Assembly (NCBI GenBank): GCA_022820725.1 | Contig: JAJEFA010000004.1 | Coordinates: forward strand, 62,001 to 126,000 | DNA from: Candidatus Binatia bacterium | GTDB taxonomy: Bacteria; Desulfobacterota; Binatia; Bin18 | DNA: 64,000 nt | Direction: 5' to 3' | Part shown: positions 9,094 to 18,574 of the stretch, one piece after another | How the letters are laid out: every line of letters begins with the position of its first letter | Position numbering within the stretch: position 1 is the first letter of the stretch | Notes under the pieces: model-generated | Seen by the model: the letters and a program-made list of their open reading frames with translations, nothing else | Told to the model about the DNA's origin: nothing | Databases searched by the model: none | Made by a program: the position numbers and the translations under genes

Positions 9094-10116
9094 TTATTCG
9101 GCAAAGGCGGCAATCATTGCCGCGTTATTGTGACGGACCTCTTCCGGGTCGGCAGCAAAAGAAGGGCTGAGCAAGAGCAGCGTGTCGAACAAGCCGTCAA
9201 AGGCGGTCAGCTGTTGCCGGACATCGTCCGGTGTCCCAGACAAGACCAGTGCGTCAATCATCTCGTCGCTTACGGCCGCAAGCATGGCCGGGACGTCATT
9301 GCGTGCCATCGCGTCTCGGATGGTGAGTTTGGCCTCCGTAAAGCCCGGAGGGTCAAGGATCACGTCGAAATAGGGCAGGGTCGCGTAAAAGGCGACGGCA
9401 TGTCGGGCTAAATCGCGGGCCTGCTGACGGTTGGTATTCACTGCGCAGCATTTCACGGCGCAAATCTCGAAGCCGTCTCTGCCCCGACCACTCCGGCCGA
9501 AGCCTTTTTTCAGATTTGGATGGACGACATCCGTGAAATATTGAGGCGTGTTGAGCACGTTGAGAATGATGCCGTCGGCCAGTGCCCCGGCGAGTTGGAT
9601 CATATTGGGCAGAACCGCCGCCAGATAGATAGGAATGCCGGGATAGACCGGCTCGGTGAGACGTTGGTAGTTGCGAACCTGATAAAATTCCCCGCTATAT
9701 TCGACTGCCTGCGTCGGTGAGCCCTGCCACATGGTGCGAATACACTCAACATACTCGCGCATGCGGGCAACGGGTTTGTGGTATTCCAGGCCGTGCCACT
9801 GCTCGTTCCAGTCTTTCGGTGCAGTCCCAAGCCCCAGAATGAAACGCCCGTGGGTGTATTCGGCGAGTGACATTGCGCCTAACTCGGTCAACATAGGCGG
9901 ACGGGCAAAATGGGCAACCGCCGTCCCGAGGCGGACGGTCCGAACCGCACTGGCTATGGCGGTCAGTGGCACAAAGGCATCCCGCCACAGCTCAGCGGCC
10001 CAAATGCTCTCCGCTCCGGCATCTTCCGCTTGGGTGGCAAAGCGGACAATATGATCGAGAGTCAGTTTATCTCCATTAAAGAGAACACCCCATTTCAATG
10101 ACTGGACTTGCGCCAT
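9094..10116 (-). CDS. LLM class flavin- or F420-dependent oxidoreductase
   Basis: A 340-residue luciferase-like monooxygenase / F420-dependent dehydrogenase-type TIM barrel. Family marks: WGVLFNGDKLTL near the start, AAELWRDAFVPLTAIA, VRLGTAVAHFARPP, GRFILGLGTA around residue 90-100, and the C-terminal DALVLSGTPDDVRQQL block. The ATG at 10116 follows GAGGAG at good spacing; a longer frame starting at 10236 has no comparable site. It is the first gene of the leftward LLM / methyltransferase / small protein / hyuA / hyuB group. Whether it uses FMN or F420 cannot be settled here; many homologues in F420-rich bacteria use F420. Confidence 0.92.
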   Translation of the reverse strand: MAQVQSLKWGVLFNGDKLTLDHIVRFATQAEDAGAESIWAAELWRDAFVPLTAIASAVRTVRLGTAVAHFARPPMLTELGAMSLAEYTHGRFILGLGTAPKDWNEQWHGLEYHKPVARMREYVECIRTMWQGSPTQAVEYSGEFYQVRNYQRLTEPVYPGIPIYLAAVLPNMIQLAGALADGIILNVLNTPQYFTDVVHPNLKKGFGRSGRGRDGFEICAVKCCAVNTNRQQARDLARHAVAFYATLPYFDVILDPPGFTEAKLTIRDAMARNDVPAMLAAVSDEMIDALVLSGTPDDVRQQLTAFDGLFDTLLLLSPSFAADPEEVRHNNAAMIAAFAE

Positions 10117-10182
10117 GGAAAGAATCTCCTCGCCTCTGTTTCCGCCCGCAGCACCTTCTCTATACACAAAAGGTGGAGCGAT

Positions 10183-10212
10183 AATATAACATAGTTTGAT
10201 AGTAGCGGCCAA
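10183..10212 (-). promoter_or_regulatory. candidate sigma70-type promoter for the leftward LLM-hyu operon
   Basis: On the minus strand, TTGGCC (10212-10207) is followed after 18 bases by TATATT (10188-10183), about 65 bp upstream of the LLM start at 10116. The -10 matches the consensus at five of six positions and the -35 at four. The surrounding 10170-10260 stretch is visibly AT-rich. Confidence 0.35.
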
Positions 10213-10304
10213 AAAAATGTAGAGTAATTTTTCCAAATATGCTATAGGAGGCTGTTACTTTTGTAGAGGATACAAGGACCCGAGAGGTTCTGTTCGGAAA
10301 AGCC

Positions 10305-10721
10305 TTGAAAATTTTTCTGACGATTCTGGCTGGCTGCGCCCTGATCGGGTGCGTGAGTCGTCCGACAAAACCTCTGGTTTTGACCGAACAGGTGGGAGCG
10401 CTTCCCATCGAATTCACGACGACAAATTGTAAGATTCCTATTCTTGATTCTCCTCCCGCGTTAGCCCACGAAGTGATCGCCCGCGTGAAAACGTATGGCA
10501 ATCCGGGGACGGGCATGGAAGCCATGCAGACCGCACTGCACCGTGAGGCGTGTGCGATAGGGGCGGAGGCCATTGTCCTGCAACGGATGAAAGCCGGAGA
10601 ATTCCAGGACGAAATAACGGTGGCACATGTCGGGGCGAGTACCGCCCGAGACTACCGAAGCCGGTCAGACTACGAATTTCAATTGGTTGGTTTGGCCATT
10701 CGATATACACAAAAAAACTGA
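10305..10721 (+). CDS. small lipoprotein, unknown function
   Basis: A 138-residue protein starting at TTG with a short lipoprotein signal: MKIF, a hydrophobic run and the lipobox LIGC at about residues 13-16. The mature domain has two more cysteines (TTNCKIP and REACAIG) that could form a disulfide, and the block CAIGAEAIVLQRMKAGE, reminiscent of small RcsF-like lipoproteins that carry such pairs; that resemblance is only impressionistic. The start is uncertain because the best purine-rich site (CGAGAGG) is 17-18 nt away. It reads toward the YCF48 gene, 146 bp downstream, but a promoter-like sequence lies between them. Confidence 0.7.
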   Translation: MKIFLTILAGCALIGCVSRPTKPLVLTEQVGALPIEFTTTNCKIPILDSPPALAHEVIARVKTYGNPGTGMEAMQTALHREACAIGAEAIVLQRMKAGEFQDEITVAHVGASTARDYRSRSDYEFQLVGLAIRYTQKN

Positions 10722-10770
10722 ACTGTAAATGCCTTCAATTATGCTGGTGAAGTAGCCCTTGAGGGGTCAC

Positions 10771-10799
10771 TTGACAGTTCTGTCCGTACTTCATAGATA
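10771..10799 (+). promoter_or_regulatory. candidate promoter of the YCF48-RND-DUF1302-DUF1329 cluster
   Basis: A perfect -35 hexamer TTGACA (10771-10776) is followed after 17 bases by TAGATA (10794-10799), 69 bp before the TTG start of the YCF48 gene. The -10 is weak (three of six consensus bases), but the -35 and spacing are ideal. Confidence 0.45.
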
Positions 10800-10867
10800 A
10801 GGGGACTTAACCTCGGAATCTTACAAGCGACAACACTGTTCCCCGCATCAGTTAAGGAGAGAATATC

Positions 10868-12103
10868 TTGAAAAGACAAATACGTTTGGTGTGGCGTCAC
10901 ACGGCTTGGAGCGTTCTGGTCGCCGCCCTCTTTACGCTGTCAGCTTGTATTGAAGCAGCCGACGAAGAGGTGTTGCGCGAACTCAACGAAATGGGAGCGT
11001 CCAGGGGGAATGTGTTTCCCGACCGTGAAGACTACTATGACGCCTTCGTCCTTGACGCGAACAATGCGTGGGTCTCCGGCGGACGTGGGCTGATCCTGCA
11101 TGTGACCAATAACGGACAGGATTTTGCCATGCTGGAAACCGGGGTCCAAAAGGCAATCTATGAGGTTGATTTTGCGACCGCCGAGGATGGAGTGGCCGTT
11201 GGGCAGGATGGCATCGTCCTCAAGACCGGCGATGGCGGAAAGACCTGGAATCGGATTCCTATCGAATTACCGCTGTTGGACTGGCAGGTGGCCCAGCCCC
11301 ACTATTTTGCGGTCAGCCGTGGTGCGGACGCGCAACACCTGTGGGCCGTCGGTCCGGTGGGTGCCATTATCCGTTCACAAGACGGTGGAGAGACTTGGGA
11401 GAATCTCTCGCTGTGGTGCGATATGAGCTTCGATAATTTTGCAACCTCGGACCCCGCGGATGATCCCGAGTCAACCCTGCGGCTGAATCCGTGCGATGTG
11501 ACGCTGAACGGAGTATCCTTCCCCACAAATACGGACGGGTGGGTCGCGGGCGAATTTGGGATTATTTTGCGCACCCAGGATGGTGGCGTCACCTGGCAGC
11601 GGCAACGTAATGTGCATAACCTGCCGAAATATACTCGCCCGGAACTCCCTGAAGAGGAAGCGATCCGACAGCGTATCCCCCCTCTCTATATTGAAGACCT
11701 TTTCCTGATTGATGTGGATTTTCGTAGTGCCCAGGAAGGGTATGTCACCGGGGAGAGTGGCACGTTGTTACAAACGACAGATGCGGGGGAAACGTGGACA
11801 AACATTCCCAGTGGGAGCTTTAATACGCTCCTGTCCGTCACCGCCGCTCCGGATGACAACCGCAGTGACTTTGCTACGGGTGTGCTCGGCACGCTTGCCT
11901 CAGCCACAAGTGACGCATGGCAGCTTGACGAGAATATCCGCCAGGATGTGCTGACCTGGATCCGCACGGCGTCTTTTGCTCCTGATGGGCAGTTTGGCGT
12001 TGCGTGCGGAGGGAAGGGCACGGTCTTGGTCACTACCGATAGTGGCAAGAGCTGGACTACCGCGGACAAGGCAAAGCTGTACGCCGCGAACCCGTCCCTC
12101 TAG
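10868..12103 (+). CDS. YCF48/BNR-type beta-propeller lipoprotein
   Basis: A 411-residue protein whose TTG start is preceded by AAGGAGAG. A lipoprotein signal ends in the lipobox LSAC (about residues 24-27). The mature part is a series of blades, each with a W-x-x-G or Y-x-T-G entry and an Asp-box-like T-x-D-G-G-x-T-W (for example KTGDGGKTWNR, RSQDGGETWEN, RTQDGGVTWQR, QTTDAGETWTN, TTDSGKSWTT). This is the YCF48-related (photosystem II assembly factor-like) propeller family. In non-photosynthetic bacteria such genes commonly accompany RND exporters with DUF1302 and DUF1329 genes, as here. A periplasmic scaffold or assembly role is inference. Confidence 0.9.
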   Translation: MKRQIRLVWRHTAWSVLVAALFTLSACIEAADEEVLRELNEMGASRGNVFPDREDYYDAFVLDANNAWVSGGRGLILHVTNNGQDFAMLETGVQKAIYEVDFATAEDGVAVGQDGIVLKTGDGGKTWNRIPIELPLLDWQVAQPHYFAVSRGADAQHLWAVGPVGAIIRSQDGGETWENLSLWCDMSFDNFATSDPADDPESTLRLNPCDVTLNGVSFPTNTDGWVAGEFGIILRTQDGGVTWQRQRNVHNLPKYTRPELPEEEAIRQRIPPLYIEDLFLIDVDFRSAQEGYVTGESGTLLQTTDAGETWTNIPSGSFNTLLSVTAAPDDNRSDFATGVLGTLASATSDAWQLDENIRQDVLTWIRTASFAPDGQFGVACGGKGTVLVTTDSGKSWTTADKAKLYAANPSL

Positions 12104-12210
12104 GGTGGATGTAGTCATTAGCAAAACAGTGCTGTCATGACTGACATGCCTATAAATACGACATATTACTCACACACGACGACGCCTCTGCTCGCGTAAG
12201 GAGGAATAAG

Positions 12211-14634
12211 ATGGCCCATACCCCCCCAGGTCACACAAAAGGCACCGCCGACCGTATCATCGAAGCCTATCTCGCAGTTCTCTGGCGACACCGTCTTGCG
12301 TATATGGTCGCCTTGGCGATCGCGACGGTCCTCTGGGGCTATCAAGCCCGTAAGGTCGAAATGTACAGTCAGTTTGCCGACCTCCTGCCCCAGGGCCATG
12401 ACTACATCCAAGCCTACAACCAGCATCGGACGACCTTTGGCGGAGCCAATATTGTGACGGCGGTCCTCCAAGTAGAGGAAGGGGATATTTTCACCAAAGA
12501 AAATCTGGAAAAGGTTCGCTACCTCACGGACCAACTCGACCAGATTACCGGTGTGGACCATAACCAGGTGGCTTCGCTCTCCCACGTCAAAATCCGCAAT
12601 ATCAAGACCTTGCCGGGCGGTATGGTGCGTTCGTACCCGGTGCTTCCCGTTGATGTACCGGACGATCCCAACGAGCTCAGCGCGCTGAAATTCGAGATGT
12701 TCAATAACGATATCGTTATGAACAAATACGTCTCAGAGGACGGCAAGGCTGCACTCGTCCTCGCCGGATTTAACGAAGACCGGCTGGATTACCGGGAAAT
12801 TCAACGCGAGATCACGCGCATCCGGAGTGAGATAGAAGACGACAACACGAACGTGTACGTCGCTGGTGAGCCGGCACTCAAAGGCTGGGTCTGGTTTTTC
12901 ACCGGCGAGCTGTTCCTGATCTTCACCTTCACCGGAATAATGGTCTTTCTTGCGCTGATTATCTATTTTCGGCGGGCCTACGGGGTGCTCGTCCCGTTGA
13001 TTGGCGCAGCCATCCAGACCGTGTGGGGTCTGGGCTGGGTCGGCTGGTGGGGCTTTAATCTTGACCCGCTCATCCTGGTGATTCCGCTGCTGATTACGGC
13101 CCGCTCGGTCAGCCACGCGGTACAGATGATTGAGCGCTATTTCGAAGAACTCGAGGTCTCGCAAGACCAGGAGAAAGCGGCGTTTACGTGTCTGAGCGAC
13201 TTGTTTCTACCAGGCGTGACGGGCGTCATCAGCGACTCCGGTGGGATTCTCGTCCTGTCCGTGGCCACTATCCCGCTGATCGAGAAGCTCGCCTACTACG
13301 GCAGTTTCTGGGCATTTGCCAATATCTTCTGCATTACGCATACCATGCCCATCCTGTTGTCGTATTTCCCAAGGCCCAAGCAAACGGAACATTTTATTCC
13401 GCGTTGGATGGAGGTCACGCTGATCACGGTCGGCAATGTCGCCACCGGGCCGATCAGTCGCTGGGTGATTATGGTCGCCGCCGCGGTGACCATCTTCTTT
13501 GGCGTGCGGACTGCGATCACCGTACCGATTGGCGAACAGGAAGCCGGCTCGCCGCTCTTGTGGCAGGATGCCCACTATAATGTGTCCGCCCGGACGATTA
13601 ACGAGCGATTCGCCGGGGCCAACCAACTGGTGATCTACCTGGAAGGCGAGCGTGAGCATATCCTCAAGGAGCCGCACGTGCTCGACACCCTTGAGGAGAT
13701 GCGCCGCTATCTGTTGGAGCAGGTTGAGGCGGGGGACACGCGCGAGCTGTACACTTTGGCGCGGAATCTGAACCGCCGCTATCACTATGGCGACCCGCGC
13801 TGGCAGGTTATTCCTCCTGATAGATCGATCACTGGGAACTTGATTTTTGTGTATGAAGCCTCGGCTCCCATATCGGGTGTTATTCTTGAGTACACCGATA
13901 TGGTCTACCAGAACGGCCAGTTTGTCGTGTTTTACAAAGACGTAAAAGGCGACACCGTCCGTGAGGCGATCGCTCGGGCAAAGAAGTTCATGGTTGAGCA
14001 TCCCATTGAGGGGGTGAGTCTGCGTTTGGCCGGCGGATTTATCGGAACGACGGCAGCCCTGAATGAGGAGATTGATCGCTCTGAGAAACAGGCCGCCATG
14101 TTAGTCATTGCGACGGTTTACACCCTGGTCCTTTTAAGTTACGGTTCCATCATTGCGGCAACCCTGGTGATGCTCGCGCTGGTTGCCGCGGGGGTGGCCA
14201 GTTATATGTATGTCTCCTTTATGGGCATCGGCATTAATATCAACTCGCTGCCAGTGACCGCGGTGGGGATGGGCATCGGGGTGGACTATATCTTATACGT
14301 CGTTGACCGGATTCGACTCGAAGTCCCACGGGCGGGAGGCGATTTGGTTGCCGGCATTAAACGCACGGTGTCAACAACAGGTATGGCTGTGACCTTTACC
14401 GCCACGACGATGATTGCCGGTGTGATTCCGTGGTATTTCATGTCGAGTTTGCGCTTTTCCGCGGAGATGGCCTTACTCCTGGCCATTCTGCTGGTGACAC
14501 ACTGGTTGTCCGCGCTGACCATGATCCCGGCCATGATTGCGATTGTGAAGCCGAGGTTTGTGGTTGGGCAGCCTGTGCAGGCTGAGGAAGAGCAGCCGAT
14601 GATGGCGGAGCCGAGCCCACAACCAACGAGCTGA
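12211..14634 (+). CDS. RND superfamily exporter (MMPL/HpnN-like)
   Basis: An 807-residue inner-membrane protein: one N-terminal transmembrane helix, a large periplasmic loop (about 50-220), a block of five helices (230-400), another helix near 425, a second periplasmic loop (450-620) and a final five-helix block. This is the two-fold RND/MMPL plan in a single chain. The second half carries GMGIGVDYILYVVDR near residue 690, the proton-relay GxxxDY motif; the first half has ARSVSHAVQ instead, so relay residues are asymmetric. AAGGAGG precedes the ATG. MMPL-type RND proteins move lipids and hydrophobic compounds; coupling with the adjacent DUF1302 barrel and DUF1329 protein would give a trans-envelope path (inference). 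Confidence 0.92.
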   Translation: MAHTPPGHTKGTADRIIEAYLAVLWRHRLAYMVALAIATVLWGYQARKVEMYSQFADLLPQGHDYIQAYNQHRTTFGGANIVTAVLQVEEGDIFTKENLEKVRYLTDQLDQITGVDHNQVASLSHVKIRNIKTLPGGMVRSYPVLPVDVPDDPNELSALKFEMFNNDIVMNKYVSEDGKAALVLAGFNEDRLDYREIQREITRIRSEIEDDNTNVYVAGEPALKGWVWFFTGELFLIFTFTGIMVFLALIIYFRRAYGVLVPLIGAAIQTVWGLGWVGWWGFNLDPLILVIPLLITARSVSHAVQMIERYFEELEVSQDQEKAAFTCLSDLFLPGVTGVISDSGGILVLSVATIPLIEKLAYYGSFWAFANIFCITHTMPILLSYFPRPKQTEHFIPRWMEVTLITVGNVATGPISRWVIMVAAAVTIFFGVRTAITVPIGEQEAGSPLLWQDAHYNVSARTINERFAGANQLVIYLEGEREHILKEPHVLDTLEEMRRYLLEQVEAGDTRELYTLARNLNRRYHYGDPRWQVIPPDRSITGNLIFVYEASAPISGVILEYTDMVYQNGQFVVFYKDVKGDTVREAIARAKKFMVEHPIEGVSLRLAGGFIGTTAALNEEIDRSEKQAAMLVIATVYTLVLLSYGSIIAATLVMLALVAAGVASYMYVSFMGIGININSLPVTAVGMGIGVDYILYVVDRIRLEVPRAGGDLVAGIKRTVSTTGMAVTFTATTMIAGVIPWYFMSSLRFSAEMALLLAILLVTHWLSALTMIPAMIAIVKPRFVVGQPVQAEEEQPMMAEPSPQPTS

Positions 14635-14730
14635 TACAAGTTTGAGGGATTATTGTGAAGAATGGCCCCTCCTGGGGGTAGTAAAGCTCTTCCCTTCGTG
14701 AGGGCGAAGGGCAAGGAAGGAGGCCTCGTT

Positions 14731-16923
14731 ATGAAACGAGCAGGGAGAGGGAAGCTGACCGGTCTCTGGCTGGGGATAACAGCCATTGGCCTCAGTATGG
14801 CGCTCGCTATTCCATCTGTGGATGCGGCAGGGCGCGGGGATAAAGGATTTATGGATAGTTTCGATAGAATGGCGATCCACGGCTATGTGGATAATTTCTC
14901 CATTCTACGGAGCGATAACTTTAAAGACGACTATCATGTCGCGTCGTCTCGCTACCGGGCCAGCGTGCAGTTGGCCGGTCCCCTGTACGTCATGCAGGAC
15001 TACTTCCAACGCTTCGAGTATTTCATCGAGCTACGACCCGAGTACGAGTCGATCTACGACATAAGTCACAGGTTCGGAAACGGCCGAAATGGTAAGGTCT
15101 CCGGGCGTTCTGGTAAGCCCAGTCCGAATAATGTGGCTCTTCTTCAAGCCCACGGATTAGCCCCCCGCAACTATGGTGGGTTCTGGCCGAAGGAACCGAA
15201 CGCGACCGGCGGTGGAAATATTGAGTTCTTGCACTCCTTGACGCCCGGCTCGACGTACGGCGTGCCCGGTCGCGATGTGGATTCGCGGAGCCGAGGGTAT
15301 TACGGCTTGGACGCCAGCCAGAATGACCTGCGCTTCGGGATGCTGCGCGAGACCAATATGGACTTGTACTATCCCGTCCGCGAGGCGTATTTGGACCTCT
15401 TCTGGAGGGGGTTGGGCGGTCGCAACTGGCTGCGTATCGGAAAACAGCAGCATGTGTGGGGGAAGGCCGACTTCTTCCGCCTGCAAGACGTTGTGAACCC
15501 GGTCAACTTTGGCGACCACTTCTTTATTGACCTGTTCGACGATACACGCGTGCCGTTGTGGTCGGCCTTGTTCGAGCATCGCTTCGGCAACATCGGCTTT
15601 CTGCGTGACGTGGCCGGTAGCGTGGTCTATGTTTTCGACCGCCACACGCCGACCGGTCTCGGCCACCCGGCCCAGCCGTGGGCAACGGGCTTCGGCCGAA
15701 CGATCGACGGCTTTGTGTTTGGGAACGACCTGTTTTCGTCGGTTGTTTTCCCGAACATGGCCGACCACTACTCCGGGGCAACCGCGGACAGGCCGTATGT
15801 GCCGTTCAAGAACATGGCGTTGTACAAGAACCGCGCCCCGCACTGGAACCTGAAGAACGGTGGTGTCGGCATGCGCTGGGAAGCCACTGTCGGCAACCTG
15901 CGTATCCAGGTCACCGATTATTTCGCTTTTCCCGACCTGCCCGTGACCGGATGGGACCGCCTTAACATCCTCAACACTCCGGGCTGCACGACGGACGGAA
16001 ATGGGAACAGTATTCTGCCCGCCGACCGGAATGATGCGCCGATCACGGCGGAGCAATTGGCAGGCGCCGACCCCAAGTCATTCCACAAGGACGGTGGCAC
16101 GGTTGTAAATTCAGCTTTTGGCCCAGTAGTAACCGGCGTCAAGCCGAAGCAGATTCAGATACGCGAAGCAGGCGTCTTCAAAGAAGGTCAGGCGGGATAC
16201 GGTACCAAGGCGAAAAACCGCCATGCCAAATATGCGAACCTGTGCGGCCTTGGCGGCTCGCTGTCTGCCAGATATCGCAAGACGAACACGCTGGGCCTGT
16301 CGCTCGACTGGTTCGAGCCGTACACCGGCTTTGTGGTCCGCTGGGAATCGTCCTGGAGCACCAACGTGATGCTAAACGACACCGCCAAGATTGATCTGGT
16401 CGGGGACGGTAACGCATTCAAGTGGGTGTTGGGGATCGACCGACCGACCTTGATCCGCTGGCTCAATCCGACGCGAAGCTTCTTCCTGAGCGCCCAGGCG
16501 TACGGAACCCACTATCCCGGCTCGCGGGCTGGCCGTCGTGGTATCGTGAGCGAGAACAACAACTTCATCTTCACCGTGTTCGCGCAGAACCATTTCATGC
16601 GCGACCAGTTGGTGTATCTGGTTTTTGGCGCGTTTGGCACCGCGGCCCAGGACGGCACGACTGGCGGTAATATCGAATATCTGATCACCAATAACTGGTC
16701 GGTCACGCTCGGTTTCACCGCGTTTATCGGCGCACGGCATCGCCACGACCTTGGCTCGTTCGCGGTGTTCAACGATGGCTCGTGCTACGGTGGCCTCGGT
16801 GGTCCCGGCTCCTGTCAGGGACCATATTCGGAAGCCGGCTTCGGCCTGTTCCATATGCAGGCCGGTGGTTCGGAGCGGAACCAGATGAACGAGTTCTGGG
16901 GTCGACTGCGCTATCGTTTCTAG
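14731..16923 (+). CDS. DUF1302 family outer-membrane beta-barrel protein
   Basis: A 730-residue protein with a Sec signal peptide of about 34 residues (basic start, hydrophobic core, cleavage near VDAAG). The rest is rich in alternating aromatic and polar residues, and the chain ends in RLRYRF: a terminal aromatic residue as expected of a BAM-inserted barrel. NWLRIGKQQHVWGKADFFRLQDVVNP is split between strands and is a typical DUF1302 block. The ATG at 14731 is chosen for GGAGG 8 nt upstream; the longer frame starting at 14662 would hide the signal peptide. It follows the RND gene by 96 bp. Transport of a hydrophobic substrate is the usual suggestion for this family, not proven. Confidence 0.9.
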   Translation: MKRAGRGKLTGLWLGITAIGLSMALAIPSVDAAGRGDKGFMDSFDRMAIHGYVDNFSILRSDNFKDDYHVASSRYRASVQLAGPLYVMQDYFQRFEYFIELRPEYESIYDISHRFGNGRNGKVSGRSGKPSPNNVALLQAHGLAPRNYGGFWPKEPNATGGGNIEFLHSLTPGSTYGVPGRDVDSRSRGYYGLDASQNDLRFGMLRETNMDLYYPVREAYLDLFWRGLGGRNWLRIGKQQHVWGKADFFRLQDVVNPVNFGDHFFIDLFDDTRVPLWSALFEHRFGNIGFLRDVAGSVVYVFDRHTPTGLGHPAQPWATGFGRTIDGFVFGNDLFSSVVFPNMADHYSGATADRPYVPFKNMALYKNRAPHWNLKNGGVGMRWEATVGNLRIQVTDYFAFPDLPVTGWDRLNILNTPGCTTDGNGNSILPADRNDAPITAEQLAGADPKSFHKDGGTVVNSAFGPVVTGVKPKQIQIREAGVFKEGQAGYGTKAKNRHAKYANLCGLGGSLSARYRKTNTLGLSLDWFEPYTGFVVRWESSWSTNVMLNDTAKIDLVGDGNAFKWVLGIDRPTLIRWLNPTRSFFLSAQAYGTHYPGSRAGRRGIVSENNNFIFTVFAQNHFMRDQLVYLVFGAFGTAAQDGTTGGNIEYLITNNWSVTLGFTAFIGARHRHDLGSFAVFNDGSCYGGLGGPGSCQGPYSEAGFGLFHMQAGGSERNQMNEFWGRLRYRF

Positions 16924-16926
16924 GAT

Positions 16927-16956
16927 GTAGGGGGCGGTGTAGACATCGCCCCCTAC
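16927..16956 (+). terminator. hairpin after the DUF1302 gene
   Basis: GTAGGGGGCG (16927-16936) pairs with CGCCCCCTAC (16947-16956), and the stem extends inward by three pairs (one G-T) around a TAGA loop. It begins 4 bp after the stop codon. No U-run follows, so it may be an attenuating or mRNA-stabilising hairpin and not a full terminator. Confidence 0.55.
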
Positions 16957-16993
16957 TGATTCTAACAGTATAAAAATACCTGCTGAAGAATTA

Positions 16994-17014
16994 TTGACTT
17001 CCTGAAAAAGTCAA
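16994..17014 (+). promoter_or_regulatory. inverted repeat ahead of the DUF1329 gene
   Basis: TTGACTT (16994-17000) and AAGTCAA (17008-17014) form a perfect 7-bp inverted repeat with a 7-base centre, 41 bp before the DUF1329 ATG. The left arm also resembles a -35 box. It could be an operator over a promoter or a small RNA hairpin; the sequence does not decide. Confidence 0.35.
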
Positions 17015-17054
17015 CTAAAAATAGAGCGGTAAATTTTCTTAATGAGGAGGATTT

Positions 17055-18497
17055 ATGAAACGACTCATAGCGTTTTCATTTCTCGCGGCCTGTAGCCTGT
17101 TGTGGGCGCAGACCAGCGTACTGGCGCAGGGCGGTGACGCGACCACGTACACGCGCGATACATTCGAGCAATGGTTCAACGAGACCAAAGACGCCGAGCC
17201 GGAATTTAATCCCGGTGACACGCTGACGCATGCCGACCTGCCTAAGGTAAGGCCGTTCATGTTCCCCGGCTATTTCGAGCAGTTCGAGAAGTGGAACGAC
17301 GGTACGCTGCAAATGGAGGTGGCCGAAACCTACAATGTGACACCACACCAGGTCGTGCGGGACTGCGATGAGAAGTTCCAGAAGCAGGTTACGCTGGCCG
17401 CGGACGGCGCGCTCGAGAACTACATCTGCGGCTATCCGTTTTCGAACGATGATATTCGGACCGAGACGGACATGAACATCGCCGGTCTCAAGGTGGCCTG
17501 GAACTACGACAAGCGCTTTTACTGGCGGGGCTACTTCGTCGCCAACGCGCTGAGCACGTGGCTGAGGTTTGGCGGTGAGCACGAGACTCCGGAGCCGACG
17601 AAACCACCCGATGCCTGGATTGGTGGTGAAATCGATATCGACACGGACTGGGATTACGATTTCGACAAGATCTACGGTGGCGGCGGTACCTACGAGCGCA
17701 GCCTGGGCACCTTCTATCACAAGGCCTATCACTCCCAGATGGCCATGTATCCGGACAACAACTACAACCTGCCCGAAAACGATGATGCCGGGACCGTGCA
17801 CTGGAAAGAGTTCACCGGCTTCTTTGAGCCGTACGACGTGCGGGGTACCGCGTTCATCATCCAGCGCTACATCGACCCGCGCCGGACCGATGACGGCTGG
17901 GCCTATGTTCCGAGCCTGCGGCGCGTGCGGCGTATTTCGGCCGAGGTGAAGTCTGACTCGTTGATGGGCACCGAGCATACCCTGGAAGACTTCTATGGCT
18001 TCTCGGGCCGTCCGCTCGAGTGGGACTGGGTGTTCTGGGGTCCCAAGAAGTTCCTGACCGTGCACGCCCTGACCAAGTGGGAAGACGACGGTGTTCGCTA
18101 CGGTGGGCCCGACGGCTGGCTCAACGACGACATCTGGCAGATCCGCGAGCTGTTCGTGGTCGAGCGGATTCCGAAAGACCCGCGTCATCCGTACAAGAGC
18201 GCGATCATGGCGATCGACCCGCAAACCTGGGAGACCTGGAATCATATTGCTTTCGACCGCAAAGGGAAACTGTGGAAGTTGTGGCAGTGGGGCTACCAGT
18301 GGGCTGACGATTCCAAGAAGTATACGTACATGAACGCCAATCGTGGCGCGATTCACTGGCGGAACGTGGACACGGTCGACATTCAGAACGGTCGTGGAAA
18401 CCTGTGGCGTGAATACGCTGGCGGCCTGCCCGACTTTTCGATGGACTACATTAATGGTCTGTATGATCTTAACCGTCTGACTGAGCTGCACCGCTAA
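17055..18497 (+). CDS. DUF1329 family envelope protein
   Basis: A 480-residue protein with a Sec signal peptide (MKRL start, cleavage likely after VLAQ near residue 26) and the DUF1329 blocks VRPFMFPGYF, AADGALENYICGYPF, VAWNYDKRFYWRG, YHKAYHSQMAMY, EPYDVRGTAF and the Asp/Trp-rich LEWDWVFWGPKK. GAGGAGG precedes the ATG. DUF1329 proteins are predicted to fold like LolB/outer-membrane lipoprotein-sorting proteins and almost always sit with DUF1302 and RND genes. It is followed by a strong hairpin. The truncated protein at 1-795 is its paralogue in this window. Confidence 0.93.
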   Translation: MKRLIAFSFLAACSLLWAQTSVLAQGGDATTYTRDTFEQWFNETKDAEPEFNPGDTLTHADLPKVRPFMFPGYFEQFEKWNDGTLQMEVAETYNVTPHQVVRDCDEKFQKQVTLAADGALENYICGYPFSNDDIRTETDMNIAGLKVAWNYDKRFYWRGYFVANALSTWLRFGGEHETPEPTKPPDAWIGGEIDIDTDWDYDFDKIYGGGGTYERSLGTFYHKAYHSQMAMYPDNNYNLPENDDAGTVHWKEFTGFFEPYDVRGTAFIIQRYIDPRRTDDGWAYVPSLRRVRRISAEVKSDSLMGTEHTLEDFYGFSGRPLEWDWVFWGPKKFLTVHALTKWEDDGVRYGGPDGWLNDDIWQIRELFVVERIPKDPRHPYKSAIMAIDPQTWETWNHIAFDRKGKLWKLWQWGYQWADDSKKYTYMNANRGAIHWRNVDTVDIQNGRGNLWREYAGGLPDFSMDYINGLYDLNRLTELHR

Positions 18498-18519
18498 ACA
18501 GCCTCAGAAGACACCTCCG

Positions 18520-18545
18520 GGGGGAGCAGGTATCTGCTCCCCCTT
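18520..18545 (+). terminator. rho-independent terminator after DUF1329
   Basis: GGGGGAGCAG (18520-18529), loop GTAT and CTGCTCCCCC (18534-18543) form a perfect 10-bp GC-rich stem followed by TTGT. It lies 22 bp after the DUF1329 stop and probably ends most transcription from the RND/DUF1302/DUF1329 genes. Confidence 0.75.
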
Positions 18546-18574
18546 GTACGTTTCGGGTTGCGAACGGTGAGAAC

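Noticed and set aside
14692..14711. Hairpin CCCTTCG-TGAGGG-CGAAGGG just before the DUF1302 Shine-Dalgarno
   Set aside because: No T-run and only 7 bp; it may be a 5'-UTR hairpin but nothing supports a riboswitch or terminator.
15157..16056. A 299-residue open frame on the minus strand
   Set aside because: Antisense shadow of the DUF1302 barrel gene without any domain or start signal.
17076..18491. A 471-residue open frame on the minus strand
   Set aside because: It mirrors the DUF1329 gene on the plus strand, whose signal peptide, family motifs and Shine-Dalgarno are clear; the antisense frame has no recognisable motif and is due to high GC codon bias.
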